Assembly (NCBI RefSeq): GCF_030846195.1
Contig: NZ_JAVCWH010000007.1
Span: 97,137-161,136, forward strand
Direction: 5' to 3'
Length of the DNA stretch: 64,000 nt
Source: Paracoccus yibinensis
GTDB lineage: Bacteria > Pseudomonadota > Alphaproteobacteria > Rhodobacterales > Rhodobacteraceae
Shown here: piece by piece, positions 17,084 through 30,061 of the stretch
How positions within the stretch are numbered: position 1 is the stretch's first letter
Layout of the letters: each line of letters starts with the position of its first letter
Notes under the pieces: model-generated
What the model was told of the DNA's origin: nothing
Seen by the model: only the letters and a program-made list of their open reading frames with translations
Database searches by the model: none
Translations under genes and position numbers: made by a program

Positions 17084-18066
17084 GCGGGAAAGCCGGGGGC
17101 GGTCCGCATGTCCCCCGTAACCAGGCCGCGCCAGTTGCGGATGGGGTCGGTCAGGAAGCGGCCAACGGCCGGGTCGTTTTCGGGCAGCACGCCCAGATGG
17201 ACAAGCAGGGCGGTGATCGCGGCTTCCGCCGCGCGGGTCGTGCCATCCGTCACCTTCAAGGCCACCCCCAGCCCCTGATCGGGCAGGATGGCGACGAAGA
17301 CCGCCTCGGCTCCGGTCTTGGCGGCAACGCGCCCGCCCATGGCGCGCATCAGGATCGTGCAGGCCCGCCCCTCGCCCGCCACCATTTCGGGATGCGCGCG
17401 CATGGCGTCCACCAGCCGACGCATGGCCCGGCCCCGCAGATCGTCGGGCGGATCGGCAAAGAGCGCCATGGCATGGCCCAGCCCCGCCAGCGAGCAGGAC
17501 CAGTTCGGGGCCGAGCAGCCGTCGATGCCGAAGCCGGGGCTGACCTCGCCCGTCACCTCCTCGAAGGCGGCCTTCACCGCCTGCTGGACAGGGTGGTCGG
17601 GGTCCACGTATTCGGCCCCGCCCCCCAGGTGCCGGTTCAGCGTCAAAAAGCCCGCGTGCTTGCCGGAACAGTTGTTGTGAAGCTGGCAGGGGCTTTCGTC
17701 GCCGCAGGTCAGGCGGCGGTTTTCATCCTTGTCCTGCGGCATGTGGCAGCCGCAGCGCAGGTCGGCCTCGCCCATGCCCAGTCCGCGCAGCCATTGGTCC
17801 ACCGCATCGACATGCATCCGCGCGCCGTTGTGGCTGGCGCAGGCCAGGGCCAACTGGCGGTCGGTCAGACCCGCCGCATCCGCCGCGCCGCTTTCGATCA
17901 GGGGCAGCGCCTGGATCATCTTGCAGGACGATCGGGGAAAGACGATCTGGCCGGGGCGGCCCCAGGCCTCGACAACGCCCCTGGTGTCGCAGATGACGGC
18001 ATCGCCGCAATGGCTGCTTTCACGCTGTCCGCCGCGCCACAGCTCGATCAATTCCGCTGACCGCAT
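17080..18066 (-). CDS. L-asparaginase II family protein
   Basis: The 328-residue product resembles the Rhizobium etli AnsA-type asparaginase (asparaginase_II, a serine-hydrolase-like fold unrelated to E. coli AnsB). Motifs include FPRSSCKMIQALPLI near residue 45, with the Ser-x-x-Lys pair, a Cys-rich HMPQDKDENRRLTCGDESP and HNNCSGKHAGFL near 135. The start at 18,066 (MRSAELIELWRGG) has AGGGGG just upstream; the upstream ATG at 18,120 would add a basic, unconserved tail. The expected reaction is asparagine to aspartate plus ammonia. Confidence 0.88.
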   Translation of the reverse strand: MRSAELIELWRGGQRESSHCGDAVICDTRGVVEAWGRPGQIVFPRSSCKMIQALPLIESGAADAAGLTDRQLALACASHNGARMHVDAVDQWLRGLGMGEADLRCGCHMPQDKDENRRLTCGDESPCQLHNNCSGKHAGFLTLNRHLGGGAEYVDPDHPVQQAVKAAFEEVTGEVSPGFGIDGCSAPNWSCSLAGLGHAMALFADPPDDLRGRAMRRLVDAMRAHPEMVAGEGRACTILMRAMGGRVAAKTGAEAVFVAILPDQGLGVALKVTDGTTRAAEAAITALLVHLGVLPENDPAVGRFLTDPIRNWRGLVTGDMRTAPGFPA

Positions 18067-18216
18067 CGCATGCCCCCTGACAATTGCGCGATTTCCTGCC
18101 TTGCGCTCTTTCTCGCGCAATGATTTTGGCTATCGTGACCGGGGACGGTTGAAAAGACCACAGCAATCGGGAAAAACCCCAAAAAGATGTGGCGAGATAT
18201 GGCAGGAGGCCAGAGC

Positions 18217-18741
18217 ATGACCAATACCACGCTGCGCGGCATGACCGCCGCCCTTGTCCTGATGGCCGGACTGGGGACCGCCGCGGCGCAGGAATCCACC
18301 AATGTCGTCGCGACCGAGGGCGACTGGACTGTCTTCGCGGCGGAAAACCCCAAGGAGTGCTGGGCCGTGTCCCCGCCCAAGGCGACGCAGAACACCGATG
18401 CGAACGGCGCCCCGCGCGAGGTGACGCGCGGGGATATCCGTTTGTATGTGGCCTATCGCCCTGGCCAGAACGGCGAGGTCAGCTTCACCGGCGGCTATCC
18501 CTTCGCCCCCGACAGCACGGTTGAGGTCGATATCGGCGGCACCAAGTTCAACCTGTTCACCGAAGGCGAAAGCGCCTGGACCGGCAGCGCGGCCGAGGAC
18601 GAGAAGCTGATCGGCGCCCTGCGCGGCGGGTCGAACGCGGTCATCACCGGGCGGTCGTCGCGCGGGACGGTGACAAAGGACACCTTCAGCCTGGCAGGGA
18701 TCACGGCGGCGACCAACACGGCGCGGTCGCGCTGCGAGTAA
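18217..18741 (+). CDS. Secreted invasion-associated locus B (IalB) family protein
   Basis: The 174-residue product has a signal peptide (MTNTTLRGMTAALVLMAGLG, cleavage after AAA near residue 24). The IalB-type mature domain shows GDWTVFAAENPKECWAVSPP, RLYVAYRP, and a C-terminal TFSLAGITAATNTA with a closing Cys that could pair with the Cys of KECW. IalB proteins are periplasmic or envelope proteins of unclear function in free-living alphaproteobacteria. The start is fixed by CAGGAGG seven bases upstream of the ATG. Confidence 0.85.
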   Translation: MTNTTLRGMTAALVLMAGLGTAAAQESTNVVATEGDWTVFAAENPKECWAVSPPKATQNTDANGAPREVTRGDIRLYVAYRPGQNGEVSFTGGYPFAPDSTVEVDIGGTKFNLFTEGESAWTGSAAEDEKLIGALRGGSNAVITGRSSRGTVTKDTFSLAGITAATNTARSRCE

Positions 18742-18750
18742 GGGTTAAGC

Positions 18751-18805
18751 GGGGGACTTCACGTCCCCCGAACCCCCTGTGGGATATTTGGACCAAGGCA
18801 AAGAC
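18751..18805 (+). repeat. Dispersed intergenic element, copy 3
   Basis: A GGGGGAC-TTCAC-GTCCCCC hairpin lies 9 bases after the ialB-type stop. It is followed by CGAACCCCCTGTGGGATATTTGGACCAAGGCAAAGAC. It sits 66 bases upstream of the rlmN start. Hairpin, core and tail match copies 2 and 4. Confidence 0.7.
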
Positions 18806-18870
18806 GAGGCCGGTTGATTTTCGGCCTCGTTTCGCTTATCTGCGGGTCTTCGCACAACATCGGTAGACCT

Positions 18871-20040
18871 ATGAACGCGCCCATCACGCAGGATGTCCTG
18901 ACCCTTCCCCGCAAGCTGCCGGACAGCGGGCGGGTGAACATCATCGGGCTGACGCGCGATCAGCTGCGCGAGGCACTGATAGACGCGGGCACGCCGGAAA
19001 AGCAGGCCAGGATGCGTGTGGGCCAGGTCTGGCAATGGGTCTATCACTGGGGCGTGCGCGACTTCGCGCAGATGTCAAACCTGGCGAAGGACTATCGCGC
19101 CCTTCTGGCCGAGAAGTTCGAGATCGTGCTGCCCGAGATCGTCACCCGCCAGATCAGCAGCGACGGCACCCGCAAATACCTGGTCCGCATCGCCGGGGGC
19201 CATGAGGTCGAGACGGTCTATATCCCCGAGGAAGGGCGCGGCACGCTTTGCGTCTCCAGCCAGGTCGGCTGCACGCTGACCTGTTCCTTCTGCCACACGG
19301 GCACGCAGAAGCTGGTGCGCAACCTGACCGCGGGCGAGATCGTCGGCCAGCTGATGCTGGCGCGCGACGACTTGGGCGAATGGCCGATCCCCGGCGCCCC
19401 GAAGGATGAAACCCGCCTGGTCAGCAACATCGTACTAATGGGCATGGGCGAGCCCTTGTACAACTTCGACGCCGTGCGCGACGCCATGAAGGTGGTGATG
19501 GACAACGAGGGCCTGTCGCTGTCGCGCCGCCGCATCACGCTCTCCACCAGCGGCGTGGTCCCCGAGATCGCCCGCACCGCCGAGGAGATCGGCTGCCAGC
19601 TGGCGGTCAGCTTCCACGCCACCACCGACGAGGTCCGCAACGTCCTGGTGCCGATCAACAAGCGCTGGAACATCGCTACCCTGCTTGAGGCGCTGCGCGA
19701 GTATCCGCGGCTGTCGAATAGCGAGCGGATCACCTTCGAATATGTGATGCTGGCGGGCGTGAACGACAGCGACGAGGACGCGCATCGGCTGGTCGAGCTG
19801 ATCCGCGGCATCCCCGCCAAGATCAACCTGATCCCCTTCAACGAATGGCCCGGCGCGCCCTACAAGCGGTCCAGCAACAACCGCATCCATGCCTTTGCCG
19901 ACATCATCTACAAGGCGGGCTATGCCAGCCCGATCCGCACCCCGCGCGGCGAGGACATCATGGCCGCCTGCGGGCAGTTGAAGTCGGCGACGGAACGGGG
20001 CCGGAAGTCGCGGGCGGAGATTGCGGCGGAGGTAGGGTGA
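18871..20040 (+). CDS. rlmN: 23S rRNA (adenine-C2)-methyltransferase
   Basis: RlmN is a radical-SAM enzyme that methylates C2 of A2503 in 23S rRNA and A37 of some tRNAs. The 389-residue product has the cluster motif CTLTCSFC (about 135-142), the [10 protein letters not shown] segment (about 191-200) and the catalytic Cys in DIMAACGQL near the C-terminus. The start [10 protein letters not shown] is chosen over an upstream frame extension that lacks conservation and runs into the dispersed element. Confidence 0.96.
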   Translation: MNAPITQDVLTLPRKLPDSGRVNIIGLTRDQLREALIDAGTPEKQARMRVGQVWQWVYHWGVRDFAQMSNLAKDYRALLAEKFEIVLPEIVTRQISSDGTRKYLVRIAGGHEVETVYIPEEGRGTLCVSSQVGCTLTCSFCHTGTQKLVRNLTAGEIVGQLMLARDDLGEWPIPGAPKDETRLVSNIVLMGMGEPLYNFDAVRDAMKVVMDNEGLSLSRRRITLSTSGVVPEIARTAEEIGCQLAVSFHATTDEVRNVLVPINKRWNIATLLEALREYPRLSNSERITFEYVMLAGVNDSDEDAHRLVELIRGIPAKINLIPFNEWPGAPYKRSSNNRIHAFADIIYKAGYASPIRTPRGEDIMAACGQLKSATERGRKSRAEIAAEVG

Positions 20041-20147
20041 AGCCTTTGTTACGGCTTGCGATAAGCGGCTAGCCTTGGGCGGCTTAAGTGTCGTCATGTC
20101 CACTTTGCGGGACGGAGCAGACGGTCACCCCACCTGCCTCACTTGGA

Positions 20148-20609
20148 CTAATCAGAGGGTGCTTCATCATCCAGAGGCGTGAAGGTGCATTGTCCCTCTG
20201 CACTCTCCGCCGTCACACCTCCGTAGAAAACATGGTGCTGTGTCAAGGCGAACTCGCCGGTCGAGCGGAACGTCAGCATCGAATTGTAGCAGCAATCAAC
20301 ACCTCTGTTTTGTCCTTCCGCAGCCATTCCGGTAGTTTCAGGCCCAAACCAGAAGCTCACAAAAGCTTCTGCATCGTTGTTGAGTTGCCGCAAGAATTTC
20401 TTGCCGTCGTGAATCCAGTTCATTTCAGCAACGGCAGCTCGGCGGTCCCACATCAGCGTGAGTGGCTCTGCGCCAAAATTTTCATCAGGGGGCATCCTGG
20501 TCTCTGGCACACAAACTGCGTGCCACCTGGCAGCCCGCGTGAAATCCACCTGATTAGCTGCCGCAGGAATAGCGCAAAGCAATAATATCGCTGCTAGTGC
20601 CGTCCTCAT
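20148..20609 (-). CDS. Hypothetical secreted protein
   Basis: No family was recognised. With the start MRTALAAILLLCA (GGAG seven bases upstream) the product is 153 residues with a clear signal peptide, cleaved near AANQ around residue 19. The mature part has several Cys, including the CC pair in GVDCCYNSMLTF, and Trp/Phe-rich stretches such as EAFVSFWFGPETTG, which suggests a small disulfide-bonded periplasmic or secreted domain. Its base composition is visibly lower in GC than its neighbours, a hint of transfer. In-frame ATGs at 20,621 and 20,627 are alternatives. Confidence 0.55.
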   Translation of the reverse strand: MRTALAAILLLCAIPAAANQVDFTRAARWHAVCVPETRMPPDENFGAEPLTLMWDRRAAVAEMNWIHDGKKFLRQLNNDAEAFVSFWFGPETTGMAAEGQNRGVDCCYNSMLTFRSTGEFALTQHHVFYGGVTAESAEGQCTFTPLDDEAPSD

Positions 20610-20675
20610 TGACCACTCCATACCCATGTCAGCTTACAAGGCCTATGACCGGCAGCAAAGGAATCAAAGCGCCTC

Positions 20676-21509
20676 TTACATCTTCCCCCACCCATCAATA
20701 ACCCCCACCGCCTCCTCCGCGGTCTCGACATAATGGATCAGCCCCAGATCCTCCTCCGAGATCGTCCCGGCCTCGGCCAGTCCCTTCCAGTTGATGATCC
20801 CCTCCCAGAACTCGCGCCCGAACATCAGGAAGGGCACACGGGCCATGCGGCCGGTCTGGATCAGGGTCAGGGCCTCGAAGGTCTCGTCCAGGGTGCCGAA
20901 GCCGCCGGGGAAGATGGTGATCGCCCGCGCGCGCATCAGGAAATGCATCTTGCGGATCGCGAAATAATGGAAGTTGAAGCACAGTTCGGGCGTCACATAG
21001 ACATTGGGCGCCTGCTCGTGCGGCAGCACGATGCCCAGGCCGATGGACTTGCCGCCGACCTCGTGCGCGCCCAGGTTGCCCGCCTCCATGACGCCCGGCC
21101 CGCCGCCGGTGGTGATGACGAATTCGCGCCCGCCGGTTTCCAGGCTGCGGCGGGTCATTTTCTGGGCGAACAGCCGCGCCTGTTCGTAATAGGCCGACAG
21201 CTTTGCCAGCGTCGGCGTGCGCGCAAGGCCCGCGTTTTCGGGCGACGGAATGCGCGCCCCGCCGAACATCACCACGGTCGATTCCACCCCGGCCTCGTCC
21301 AGCAGCATCTGCGGCTTCAGCAGTTCCAGTTGCAGGCGGACGGGGCGCAGTTCTTCCCGCAACAGAAAGTCGCGGTCGGTGAAGGCCAGTTGATAGGCGG
21401 GCGAGCGCGTCTGCGGGGTATCCGGGATATGCCGGGCGCGGGCCGCATCCTCGTCGCTGTGGGGAAAGGGATAGGCGCGGTCCTCAGTGGTCTTGGCGGC
21501 GTCGTTCAT
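20676..21509 (-). CDS. LOG-family (Rossmann) nucleotide phosphoribohydrolase-like protein
   Basis: The 277-residue product has the LOG/lysine-decarboxylase-like signatures GGGPGVMEAGNLGA (about 148-161) and PGGFGTLDETFEALT (about 219-233). LOG enzymes cleave the ribosyl bond of cytokinin nucleotides or purine nucleotides; the longer bacterial forms like this one probably act on AMP or similar substrates. The start MNDAAKTTEDRAYPF at 21,509 is the likely one. The frame continues far upstream only because it is antisense to dapD. Confidence 0.88.
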   Translation of the reverse strand: MNDAAKTTEDRAYPFPHSDEDAARARHIPDTPQTRSPAYQLAFTDRDFLLREELRPVRLQLELLKPQMLLDEAGVESTVVMFGGARIPSPENAGLARTPTLAKLSAYYEQARLFAQKMTRRSLETGGREFVITTGGGPGVMEAGNLGAHEVGGKSIGLGIVLPHEQAPNVYVTPELCFNFHYFAIRKMHFLMRARAITIFPGGFGTLDETFEALTLIQTGRMARVPFLMFGREFWEGIINWKGLAEAGTISEEDLGLIHYVETAEEAVGVIDGWGKM

Positions 21510-21596
21510 CGGATCCTCGGATTGCACGGGGCTTGCCCCAGGCTTATAGCCCGGCGGTGACAGTTTCCACCCGCCGCAGCGACCCAGGAGAGGCCC

Positions 21597-22418
21597 ATGA
21601 CCCAAGCACTTGAGACCGCCATCGAAGCCGCGTGGGAAGCCCGCGCCGATATCGATGCGCGCACCACCGGCTTCGTGCGCGAGGCGGTGGACGAGGTTCT
21701 GGCCCAGCTGGACAGCGGCGCCCTGCGCGTGGCCGAAAGGCGCGGCAACGACTGGCACGTGAACCAGTGGGCGAAAAAGGCCGTGCTGCTGTCCTTCCGC
21801 CTGAACGACATGAAGGAGATGTCGGGCGGCCCGCAGGGGTCGAACTGGTGGGACAAGGTGCCCTCGAAGTTCGAAGGTTGGGCCGAGGCCGACTGGCGCG
21901 ATGCGGGCTTTCGCGCCGTGCCCGGCGCCATCGTGCGGCGGTCGGCCTTTATCGGCAAGGGCGCGGTGCTGATGCCTTCTTTCGTGAACCTGGGCGCCCA
22001 TGTGGGCGAGGGCACGATGGTCGATACCTGGGCCACGGTGGGTTCCTGCGCACAGATCGGGAAAAACGTCCACCTGTCGGGCGGGGTGGGCATCGGCGGC
22101 GTGCTGGAACCGCTGCAGGCAGGCCCGACGATCATCGAAGATGACTGCTTCATCGGCGCCCGCTCCGAGGTGGTCGAGGGCTGCATTGTCCGTGAAGGCT
22201 CGGTCCTGGGGATGGGCGTCTTCATCGGCCAGTCCACCAAGATCGTGGACCGCGAGACAGGGCAGGTCATGTATGGCGAGGTTCCGGCCGGGTCCGTTGT
22301 GGTCGCAGGGTCGATGCCGTCGAAGAACGGCGTGAACCTTTATTGCGCGGTGATCGTCAAGCGGGTGGATGCGAAGACGCGCTCCAAGACATCGATCAAC
22401 GAACTGCTGCGCGACTAG
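21597..22418 (+). CDS. dapD: 2,3,4,5-tetrahydropyridine-2,6-dicarboxylate N-succinyltransferase
   Basis: DapD succinylates tetrahydrodipicolinate in the succinylase route to meso-diaminopimelate and lysine. The 273-residue length is typical. The central left-handed beta-helix hexapeptides are visible (for example [20 protein letters not shown] and [20 protein letters not shown]), preceded by the substrate-site stretch [12 protein letters not shown]. It diverges from the LOG gene and is followed after 11 bases by the YaiI gene. Confidence 0.96.
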   Translation: MTQALETAIEAAWEARADIDARTTGFVREAVDEVLAQLDSGALRVAERRGNDWHVNQWAKKAVLLSFRLNDMKEMSGGPQGSNWWDKVPSKFEGWAEADWRDAGFRAVPGAIVRRSAFIGKGAVLMPSFVNLGAHVGEGTMVDTWATVGSCAQIGKNVHLSGGVGIGGVLEPLQAGPTIIEDDCFIGARSEVVEGCIVREGSVLGMGVFIGQSTKIVDRETGQVMYGEVPAGSVVVAGSMPSKNGVNLYCAVIVKRVDAKTRSKTSINELLRD

Positions 22419-22429
22419 GGCAAGATCGG

Positions 22430-22882
22430 GTGGCCACGCTTTACATCGACGCCGACGCCTGCCCAGTCAAGGCCGAGGCAGAACGTGTCGCGACGCGCCT
22501 GAAGGTGCCGATGGTGCTGGTCTGCAATGGCGGGCTGCGGCCTCCGGCCAATCCGCTGGTCAGCCTGCGGATCGTGGCCGAGGGACCGGACGAGGCCGAC
22601 AAGTGGATCGCCGACCAGTGCGGGCCGGGTGACGTGGTCGTCACCGCCGACCTGCCGCTGGCCGACCGCTGCCTCAAGGCAGGGGCGCGGGTGATCACCC
22701 ATGACGGCGAGGTGCTGAGCATCGCCAATATCGGCCCGCGGCTGGCGACGCGCGACCTGATGGCGGATCTGCGCGCGTCCAACCCCTTCATGCAAGGCGG
22801 TGGCGCCGCATTTTCCAAGGCGGACAAGTCGCGATTCCTGCAAGTCCTTGACCGGGAACTGGGCGCCGCGCTGCGCGGCTGA
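22430..22882 (+). CDS. YaiI/YqxD (DUF188) family protein
   Basis: A GTG start gives 150 residues beginning [19 protein letters not shown], the conserved N-terminus of the family, which has a PIN-like fold. Other conserved segments are [18 protein letters not shown] and the C-terminal [20 protein letters not shown]. The conserved Asp residues (D8, D10 and those in TADLPLAD) suggest a metal-dependent nuclease, but the biochemical role is unknown. It is 11 bases downstream of dapD and probably co-transcribed. Confidence 0.88.
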   Translation: MATLYIDADACPVKAEAERVATRLKVPMVLVCNGGLRPPANPLVSLRIVAEGPDEADKWIADQCGPGDVVVTADLPLADRCLKAGARVITHDGEVLSIANIGPRLATRDLMADLRASNPFMQGGGAAFSKADKSRFLQVLDRELGAALRG

Positions 22883-22950
22883 TCACCGGTTCCGCCGAAC
22901 CCTCTGCGGCCGGGATGCGTTGGCCCCGAAGCATGCAGGAAGGCGGAACG

Positions 22951-23529
22951 GTGCAGGACAAGGAAACGATACAGCCCTTGCTGGACGCGGCGGGCAATGC
23001 CTCGGACGACAGGAAGACCTCGGTCGGGCAGATCGTGGAATCGCTGGGCGAAAACTCCCTGACGCCGAACCTGATCTTCGTGGCGCTTGCGGTCGTGTCG
23101 CCCTTGTCAGGGGTTCCCCTGTTCTCCTCCATCTGCGGTATCACCATCGCGCTGATTTCGGCACAGATGCTGGTCGGGCGCAATCATATCTGGCTGCCTG
23201 GTTTCGTGATGTCGCGCCAGATCGACAGCGACAAGCTGGACCGCGCCCTGAAAGCGCTGCGTCGCCCGGCCCGCTGGCTGGATCGCATCACCAGGCCTCG
23301 ACTGACATTCCTTGTTCGCGGTCCGGTACGCAAGCTGACCCAGGCTCTGTGCATGATCTGCGGCCTTGCGATGCCGCTTCTGGAAATCGTGCCCTTCACC
23401 TCATCGATTCTGGGGACCGTGGTCAGCCTGCTGGCCTTTGGCATGCTGGCGCGTGACGGACTGTTTACGTTGCTGGGACTGGCCTTTCTGCTGGCATTGG
23501 GCGGCGGGGTTCTCTGGTTCCTGCAATAA
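22951..23529 (+). CDS. ExoD-family membrane protein
   Basis: The product belongs to the ExoD (exopolysaccharide synthesis) family. An N-terminal helical part with [21 protein letters not shown] is followed by about four membrane segments, including LICPL-like [20 protein letters not shown]. In Sinorhizobium ExoD loss affects exopolysaccharide and alkali tolerance; the molecular activity is unknown. The GTG at 22,951 is preferred for its AGGAAGG eight bases upstream, giving 192 residues. ATGs at 22,933 and 22,915 are in frame. Confidence 0.8.
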   Translation: MQDKETIQPLLDAAGNASDDRKTSVGQIVESLGENSLTPNLIFVALAVVSPLSGVPLFSSICGITIALISAQMLVGRNHIWLPGFVMSRQIDSDKLDRALKALRRPARWLDRITRPRLTFLVRGPVRKLTQALCMICGLAMPLLEIVPFTSSILGTVVSLLAFGMLARDGLFTLLGLAFLLALGGGVLWFLQ

Positions 23530-23621
23530 GCGGGCGAAAGCCCCCTGTCTCACCTTGCGATCCGACCGCGCATGGCTATAACCCCGGACGATTTGTCAGC
23601 CGCCAGCGCCAGGGAACCACC

Positions 23622-26960
<3,339 letters not shown>

Positions 26961-26973
26961 AAAGGGTTAACCG

Positions 26974-28767
26974 ATGGCAGGAGTGCAGCAGGAACTTGTA
27001 GTTCGTGGAGAGCAGATTGAACGGGTCTTCATTAACTACAATGACCGGAAATACATCGTAAATCGCAGGTACCAGAGAAAGCTGATTTGGACGATTGAGG
27101 AAAAGCAGAGCTTCATCGACTCAATCCTTCGCGGCTATCCGGTCCCGATTGTTCTTTTGGCCGAACCAGCCGAGAGGCGAGACGGTGCCTATGAGATCAT
27201 CGATGGGATGCAGAGAATGAATGCTATTACTTCATTCATTGCGAACGATTTTCCAGTCGAGGGCGAGTACTTCGATCTTAACACGTTTGCAACTGCTAAA
27301 GCCCTAATGGATGAGGGTCTCCTGCAGCAGCATACACCTGTGATGGACCGTGCTAAGTGTCTTGCTATTTCAGCCTATCCTCTACCGCTCTCAATATATG
27401 AATTTGCTGATGGTGAGTCGGTCGACGAGGTCTTTCGTCGAATAAATTCAGGCGGACGTCAACTATCACGACAAGAACTAAGGTCTGCAGGCGCAACTAA
27501 TCAATTTGCAACAACTGTTCGTCTGATTTCATCTAAGGTTAGGGGAGACTCCTCTAGCACTGATACTTTGCTTCTCAATGATATGAAAAAGATTAGTATA
27601 ACGAACAGAGAACTGGATTACGGAATAAATGTAGAAGACGTTTTCTGGGTGAAGCAAGGCATCTTGAGCAGAGATAATCTGAGACAGAGCCGAGATGAAG
27701 AAATGGTCGCTGATTTGGTGGCCTATATGGTTTCAGACGCAGCTATTCCTTCTAGAAGTGAACTGATAGACGCTTATTTTGCGGACCCTCGCGAATTGGA
27801 AGGATCAAATCTAGAAAGGTCACAGGCAATTGATCAAGCAGTTCGCCGCCGTACTGCCGAGCTAGTAGAGTACGATTTTCTGAGGGTTCATGACGCAATC
27901 ACGCTCCTACTAGCGCGTGCGGATGTGCCATTTGTAAATCTCATTTTCCCGGATGGGCATGGTGGGAATCCAGTTCCCCGCTATTATCAGGCCGTTTTCC
28001 TAGCCTTCCACCACCTCATTGTACGTAACGCTCAAGTGGTTGCGAACGTAGCCGCCATAATTGATCGGCTGCGGAATAGTGGACGTAACATCACGATTCA
28101 AGAAGGTGGTCGCTGGGGCGCTGACAGTCGTCAAGCGGCTGTGGACTCGGTGGTTGGTTGGATCCAAGGTGCCTTTGAAAACGATCGAAACCCCGATCCC
28201 GCCAAGGTCCACTGGGTAAGCCGCCTTCAGAACCTCCTCATCAACTCTACTACAGAGCAGCCTGCTTATGATTTGAAACAGGGGTTCTTTTCGCTCAGTG
28301 ACAACCCCGCTTTCGACGAACTCTCGTTCGAGAAAATACTGGTAACCTGCAGCGCAATTGCAAACATTCGACCAGGACATCGGGGATATGTTATCGTAGG
28401 CGTTGCTGAGACTGCAGCAACTGCAGCGCGTGTTCACGAGCTATTTGGCGTATCACCATCGTCCTATGAAGGCTTTTATATCACTGGGGTGGAGCATGAA
28501 GCTCAGGCTCTTGGAAAAAATTTGGACCAACTTTTCCAAGATCTAGCTAATCGCATTGAGCGGTCGGAACTCAGCGAGCCATTGAAGTCCTACATGACAA
28601 GTCACCTAAAAATGGTGCGATACTACGATAAACATGTTGTTGTCCTAGAAGTTGAAGGACAGGCCGAGCCCTCTCTGTTTGATGGTAAGTTCTTTGAGCG
28701 GCGGGGCGCACAAGTTTTTGAAGTTCCCGCCGCATCTCTATCTGGCCTTTTCGCTCGCTTTCGCTAG
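26974..28767 (+). CDS. DUF262 plus AlbA_2-like protein, candidate anti-phage defence gene
   Basis: The 597-residue product has an N-terminal DUF262 (GmrS/ParB-like) domain. It shows YQRKLIW at about 33-39, SILRGYPVPIVLL, the signature DGMQR at 77-81, and FRRINSGGRQLSRQELR near 155. In GmrSD type IV enzymes this fold uses NTPs and joins an HNH domain (DUF1524), which is absent here. Instead, about 425-590 resembles the Schlafen/AlbA_2 domain: YDLKQGF, ILVTCSAIAN, GYVIVGVAE, and KFFERRGAQVFEVP at the end. Base composition is far more AT-rich than the flanking genes. AAAGGG lies seven bases before the ATG. The defence role is inference. Confidence 0.75.
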   Translation: MAGVQQELVVRGEQIERVFINYNDRKYIVNRRYQRKLIWTIEEKQSFIDSILRGYPVPIVLLAEPAERRDGAYEIIDGMQRMNAITSFIANDFPVEGEYFDLNTFATAKALMDEGLLQQHTPVMDRAKCLAISAYPLPLSIYEFADGESVDEVFRRINSGGRQLSRQELRSAGATNQFATTVRLISSKVRGDSSSTDTLLLNDMKKISITNRELDYGINVEDVFWVKQGILSRDNLRQSRDEEMVADLVAYMVSDAAIPSRSELIDAYFADPRELEGSNLERSQAIDQAVRRRTAELVEYDFLRVHDAITLLLARADVPFVNLIFPDGHGGNPVPRYYQAVFLAFHHLIVRNAQVVANVAAIIDRLRNSGRNITIQEGGRWGADSRQAAVDSVVGWIQGAFENDRNPDPAKVHWVSRLQNLLINSTTEQPAYDLKQGFFSLSDNPAFDELSFEKILVTCSAIANIRPGHRGYVIVGVAETAATAARVHELFGVSPSSYEGFYITGVEHEAQALGKNLDQLFQDLANRIERSELSEPLKSYMTSHLKMVRYYDKHVVVLEVEGQAEPSLFDGKFFERRGAQVFEVPAASLSGLFARFR

Positions 28768-28999
28768 TGGTAAGTTTAGTGGGGAGCACATCCCTCACAT
28801 CCCGTTCCGCCATTATCTTTTCCAAAAGCGCCCTCTTCCCCTTCTCGCTGATCCAAGGCACCCCCGCCCCAAGACTCGGCAGGGAACGCAGCGGCTCCTT
28901 GCGCGCGCGCGTAACGTCTTAGCAACCGCAATCCCACCTCGCGCAACCAACCCGCCCCCTCAGCGTTGAAGCAGGCCCACCCGCTCTGGATCCGCACCC
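28768..28999. other. Intergenic stretch without a recognised gene
   Basis: These 232 bases lie between the AT-rich DUF262 gene and the topoisomerase. Base composition returns to high GC after about 28,830. A minus-strand frame here has protein-like composition (ISEKGKRALLEKIMAERDV) but no family was recognised, and it runs into the DUF262 gene antisense. No tRNA, direct repeat or attachment site was seen that would mark an integration boundary. Confidence 0.4.
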
Positions 29000-30061
29000 A
29001 TGCCCAAGGACGGCCCCGTCATTCCCGACCCGCAGGATGCCGCGCGCGAGGCGGGGTTGGTCTATGTCAACGACGACATGCCGGGAATCACCCGCCAGCG
29101 GTCCGGCAAGGGGTTCAGCTATCGCGGTCCCGACGGGAAGGCCATCACCGACAAGGCGGAACGCAAGCGGCTGGCCTCGCTGGGGATTCCGCCCGCCTAT
29201 ACGGATGTCTGGATCTGCCCCGATCCGCGCGGCCATATCCAGGCCACGGGGCGCGATGCGAAGGGGCGCAAGCAATACCGCTATCACCCCGATTTCCGTG
29301 CTGTCCGCGACAGCGCCAAATACGAACACATGGTCGAATTCGCCCATGCCCTGCCCCATATCCGCGCCCAGGTCGATCAGGACATGTCGCGGCGCGGAAT
29401 GCCGGCGGAAAAGGTCGTGGCGACGGTAGTCTACCTGCTGGAAAACACCATGATCCGGGTCGGCAACGCCGACTATGCCAAGCAGAACAAGTCCCACGGG
29501 CTGACCACGCTGCGCGACCGGCATGTGACCTTTGACGGCAACCGGATGCGGTTCCGCTTCAAGGGCAAGTCCGGCAAGGAATGGGATCTGGGTCTGCGCG
29601 ACCGCCGCGTGGCCCGGATCGTCCGCGCGGCGCAGGAGATTCCGGGCCAGCATCTGTTCCAGTATATCGACGACGATGGCCAGCGGCAGAAAGTCACCTC
29701 GACCGAGGTGAACGCCTATCTGCGCGAGATCTCGGGCCAGAACGTCACCGCCAAGGATTTCCGCACCTGGACCGGAACCGTCCTAGCCGCCCTGGCCCTG
29801 GCGGAATACGAGGCCTGCGACAGCGAGGCCGCCGCCAAGCGCAACATCCGCGAGGCGATCGAGCGCGTGGCGGCCCGCCTGGGCAACACGCCGACCATCT
29901 GCCGGAAATGCTATGTCCACCCGCAGGTGATCGACGCCTATCTTGCCGACGAGTTGAAGCTGGAATTGCGCGAGGAAATCGACGACGATCTGCAACAGCC
30001 CGGCCTGCGTCCCGAGGAACGGCAGGTGCTGGAATTCCTGAAGAAAAGGTTGAAGGCATGA
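29000..30061 (+). CDS. DNA topoisomerase IB (poxvirus-like)
   Basis: The 353-residue product nicks and rejoins one DNA strand through a 3'-phosphotyrosine. It matches bacterial viral-type TopIB: KYEHMVEFAHALP and MIRVGNADYAKQNKSHGLTT near 155, FRFKGKSGKEW near 185, DFRTWTGTVLAA near 252, and the active-site Tyr in ICRKCYVHPQVI near 300. The start MPKDGPVIPDP is the first ATG after the intergenic stretch. The stop overlaps the DUF779 ATG (ATGA). Such topoisomerases are accessory enzymes in Rhodobacteraceae; the cellular role is not well defined. Confidence 0.93.
   Translation: MPKDGPVIPDPQDAAREAGLVYVNDDMPGITRQRSGKGFSYRGPDGKAITDKAERKRLASLGIPPAYTDVWICPDPRGHIQATGRDAKGRKQYRYHPDFRAVRDSAKYEHMVEFAHALPHIRAQVDQDMSRRGMPAEKVVATVVYLLENTMIRVGNADYAKQNKSHGLTTLRDRHVTFDGNRMRFRFKGKSGKEWDLGLRDRRVARIVRAAQEIPGQHLFQYIDDDGQRQKVTSTEVNAYLREISGQNVTAKDFRTWTGTVLAALALAEYEACDSEAAAKRNIREAIERVAARLGNTPTICRKCYVHPQVIDAYLADELKLELREEIDDDLQQPGLRPEERQVLEFLKKRLKA

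Noticed and set aside
28571..28870. Minus-strand frame with ISEKGKRALLEKIMAERDV, downstream of the DUF262 gene
   Set aside because: The composition looks protein-like, but no family was recognised, a stop precedes it, and it continues antisense into the DUF262 gene. It could be a gene fragment; evidence is insufficient.
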